This document shows positions 62,528 to 64,000 of a stretch of DNA of 64,000 nt, in pieces. Every line of letters starts with the position of its first letter. The stretch's first letter is position 1. The stretch covers positions 1 to 64,000 of the forward strand of contig JADBXR010000020.1 in assembly GCA_020403425.1 (NCBI GenBank). Reading direction: 5' to 3'. Below the pieces are notes generated by a model. That model saw only the letters and a list, made by a program, of their open reading frames with translations, ran no database searches and was not told where the DNA came from. This DNA is from Chitinophagaceae bacterium (GTDB lineage Bacteria > Bacteroidota > Bacteroidia > Chitinophagales > Chitinophagaceae). A program made the position numbers and the translations under genes.

Positions 62528-62626
62528 CGGATCAAAGGATTAGTGGATTTGCGGATTTGCGGATCAGCGGATATTTTCTTGGGGGCCTTATTCGCGAATT
62601 CGTGAATCCATAAATCCGCAAATTCC
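62528..62626. repeat. GGATTTGCGG-family inverted repeat
   Basis: The left arm has GGATTAGTGGATTTGCGGAT and another GCGGATC; the right arm has CGAATTCGTGAATCC and ATAAATCCGCAAATTCC, an imperfect reverse complement. Same GGATT/GCGG words as the elements at 48.4 and 62.8 kb. Confidence 0.6.
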
Positions 62627-62777
62627 TCCCTGGGTTTCCTGATCATCGCCTGAATGCGATTACTGCAGGAGGTACTGTTGGGGATGATAATGGGCGTTGG
62701 CGACAGTAGTTTTATAGGAAGTGTATGCCATTCATGCCGAATATGAATTTGTGTAAGGATATTTGTGCCGGTTCACA

Positions 62778-62837
62778 GATCGGCGGATGATGGATCATGC
62801 TCCCAGAAGGATCCGTACATCCATCATCCGCCAATCC
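62778..62837. repeat. GGCGGATGATGGAT inverted repeat before recG
   Basis: GATCGGCGGATGATGGAT (62778-62795) faces ATCCATCATCCGCCAATCC (62819-62837); 14 bases pair without a mismatch and the rest nearly so. It ends 12 bases before the proposed recG start. Confidence 0.7.
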
Positions 62838-62849
62838 ACTTATCTATCC

Positions 62850-64000
62850 TTGAACGAGATCGCCACCATATTAACTTCTCCCATCGAATACCTGAAAGGG
62901 GTGGGGCCCTTGCGTGCCGACCTGTTGAAGAAGGAGCTGGAGATCTTTACGTTCGGAGATCTGCTGGATCATTTTCCTAATCGACATATCGACAAGACCA
63001 AAGTCAGCCGTATCCGTGAGATCACACCGCAGACAGAATATGCGCAGGTGGCGGGTACGCTCATCAGTTATGAAACGGTTGGGGCCGGAAGGGGTAAACG
63101 CCTGGTGGCCCAATTGCGCGATGCATCGGGCATACTGGAGCTGACCTGGTTCCAGGGTATCAGCTGGGTGGTAAAAGGGTTGCATGTGGGCAGTGACTAC
63201 CTGGTATTCGGCAAAACCGGTTTTTTTAACGGGAAACCCCAGATCGTTCACCCGGAGATAGAACCGTATGTGGCGGCAAAAGCAGGTGGCAAAGCTTTTT
63301 TGGAGCCTGTTTATCCCACCACGGAAAAATTGAAGGCGAGAAGCTTCAATGGACGGCAGCTGGGTAAACTCACTTATACGCTGATCACCCTGCTGCAACC
63401 AAAAGACCTGCCGGAAAACATCCCGCAGGAGATACTGGACAGGCTGCAACTGATGAGTCGTTTTGAAGCTTATCGTAACATACACTTCCCGGGCTCCCCG
63501 GCTCTGGCCGATGCGGCAATGAAACGATTGAAGTTTGAAGAACTGTTCATAGCGCAGGTAAGATTGAACCTGGTTCGGCTACAACGGCATCATACCAGTA
63601 AAGGGGTGGTGTTCGAGAAAGTAGGTGATTACTTCAATACACTCTATGCCAACTACCTGCCATTTGACCTGACCGGCGCCCAGAAAAGGGTGTTGCGTGA
63701 GATCAGGACGGACACAGGCAAAGGCCACCAGATGAATCGTTTGTTACAGGGCGATGTCGGCAGTGGCAAGACCATTGTGGCATTGCTCAGCATGCTGCTG
63801 GCAGCAGACAACGGTTACCAGAGCTGTTTGATGGCACCTACGGAAATATTGGCCCAGCAGCACTATACCGGATTAAGCGAACTACTGAAAGAAATGCCGG
63901 TTGAAATAGCCCTACTCACCGGCAGCACCCGTGCGGCAGAAAGGAAACGTATTCTAAAAGGTTTGCTGGATGATGCGATCCATTTTGTAGTGGGTACCCA
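62850..64000 (+). CDS. recG: ATP-dependent DNA helicase RecG, 5' part (3' end outside window)
   Basis: About 383 residues are visible and the frame is open at the right edge. Start taken as TTG at 62850 (MNEIATILTSPIEYLKGVGP), which fits the family's PIExLKGVGPxRA opening; an in-frame ATG at 62790 would translate the inverted repeat. The N-terminal wedge/OB domain (VAGTLISYE, LTWFQG, FGKTGFFNGKPQIVHPE) is followed by PFDLTGAQKRVLREI and Walker A GDVGSGKTIVALLS near residue 304, then APTEILAQQHY. RecG remodels stalled replication forks and branched DNA. Confidence 0.94.
   Translation, partial: MNEIATILTSPIEYLKGVGPLRADLLKKELEIFTFGDLLDHFPNRHIDKTKVSRIREITPQTEYAQVAGTLISYETVGAGRGKRLVAQLRDASGILELTWFQGISWVVKGLHVGSDYLVFGKTGFFNGKPQIVHPEIEPYVAAKAGGKAFLEPVYPTTEKLKARSFNGRQLGKLTYTLITLLQPKDLPENIPQEILDRLQLMSRFEAYRNIHFPGSPALADAAMKRLKFEELFIAQVRLNLVRLQRHHTSKGVVFEKVGDYFNTLYANYLPFDLTGAQKRVLREIRTDTGKGHQMNRLLQGDVGSGKTIVALLSMLLAADNGYQSCLMAPTEILAQQHYTGLSELLKEMPVEIALLTGSTRAAERKRILKGLLDDAIHFVVGT

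Larger units (their letters stand above)
62461..62849. other. Divergent region between trpS and recG, rich in word repeats
   Basis: 389 bases with no gene. It holds a single-armed GGTGAATGGTGAATGG stretch (about 62486-62512), a GGATTTGCGG inverted repeat (62528-62626) and a GGCGGATGATGGAT inverted repeat (62778-62837) that runs up to the recG start. Confidence 0.55.

Overview
The window looks like a chromosomal segment of a Bacteroidota bacterium, most likely of the Chitinophagaceae or a close relative. The evidence is the TAnnTTTG promoter elements, scarce Shine-Dalgarno sites, a free-standing T9SS type A sorting-domain protein, DUF4835/DUF4296 proteins next to coaBC, the Bacteroidota-type RpoZ, and ATP-dependent PEP carboxykinase. 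I see no rRNA, tRNA, CRISPR array, insertion sequence or prophage core.

Layout. Positions 1-3139 hold the 3' part of a huge repetitive protein resembling a phage tail fibre, ending in a poly-glycine domain. Two secreted FKBP-type proteins follow (3.2-4.8 kb), then fusA (5-7.1 kb). An O-antigen ligase-like gene on the opposite strand (7.2-9.7 kb) separates fusA from a long S10-spc ribosomal protein cluster, rpsJ to rplO, then secY and map (10-22.8 kb). From 22.8 to 29.2 kb lie a secreted M20 peptidase, a BaiN-like flavoprotein, a large zinc metalloprotease, a small repeat protein and a CBS-domain protein. A sugar block spans 29.3-39.8 kb: GntP permease and a TolB-like protein leftward, then xylB-xylA-galM-SGLT-uxuA rightward.

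From 39.9 to 48.4 kb are rpsA, bamD-rpoZ, coaBC-DUF4835-DUF4296, a two-subunit 3-oxoacid CoA-transferase, a peroxiredoxin and the T9SS-tail protein. From 48.4 to 57.4 kb are rlmI (leftward), grpE-dnaJ, then a leftward set: VWA protein, hpt, glucosaminidase-LysM, O-methyltransferase and a sodium symporter. The right end holds a LOG-family protein, a beta-barrel-like protein, pckA, a deoxynucleoside kinase, trpS and the 5' part of recG.

Most genes are housekeeping. The coherent functional units are the translation/secretion cluster, the xylose/uronate catabolic block (uptake, mutarotation, isomerisation, phosphorylation) and the grpE-dnaJ chaperone pair. The most unusual signal at window scale is intergenic: at least a dozen gaps, four of them inside the ribosomal protein operon, carry imperfect or perfect inverted repeats built from short repeated words. 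There are several word families (TTTGAAAAT, AGCTnnnAGCT, GTGAGTGGTGAAT, GGATTGGCGGATT, TTTGGG). Arms often touch a start or stop codon, and one pair forms a G-quadruplex-like motif in the rlmI/grpE divergent region. No single new multi-gene system is evident.
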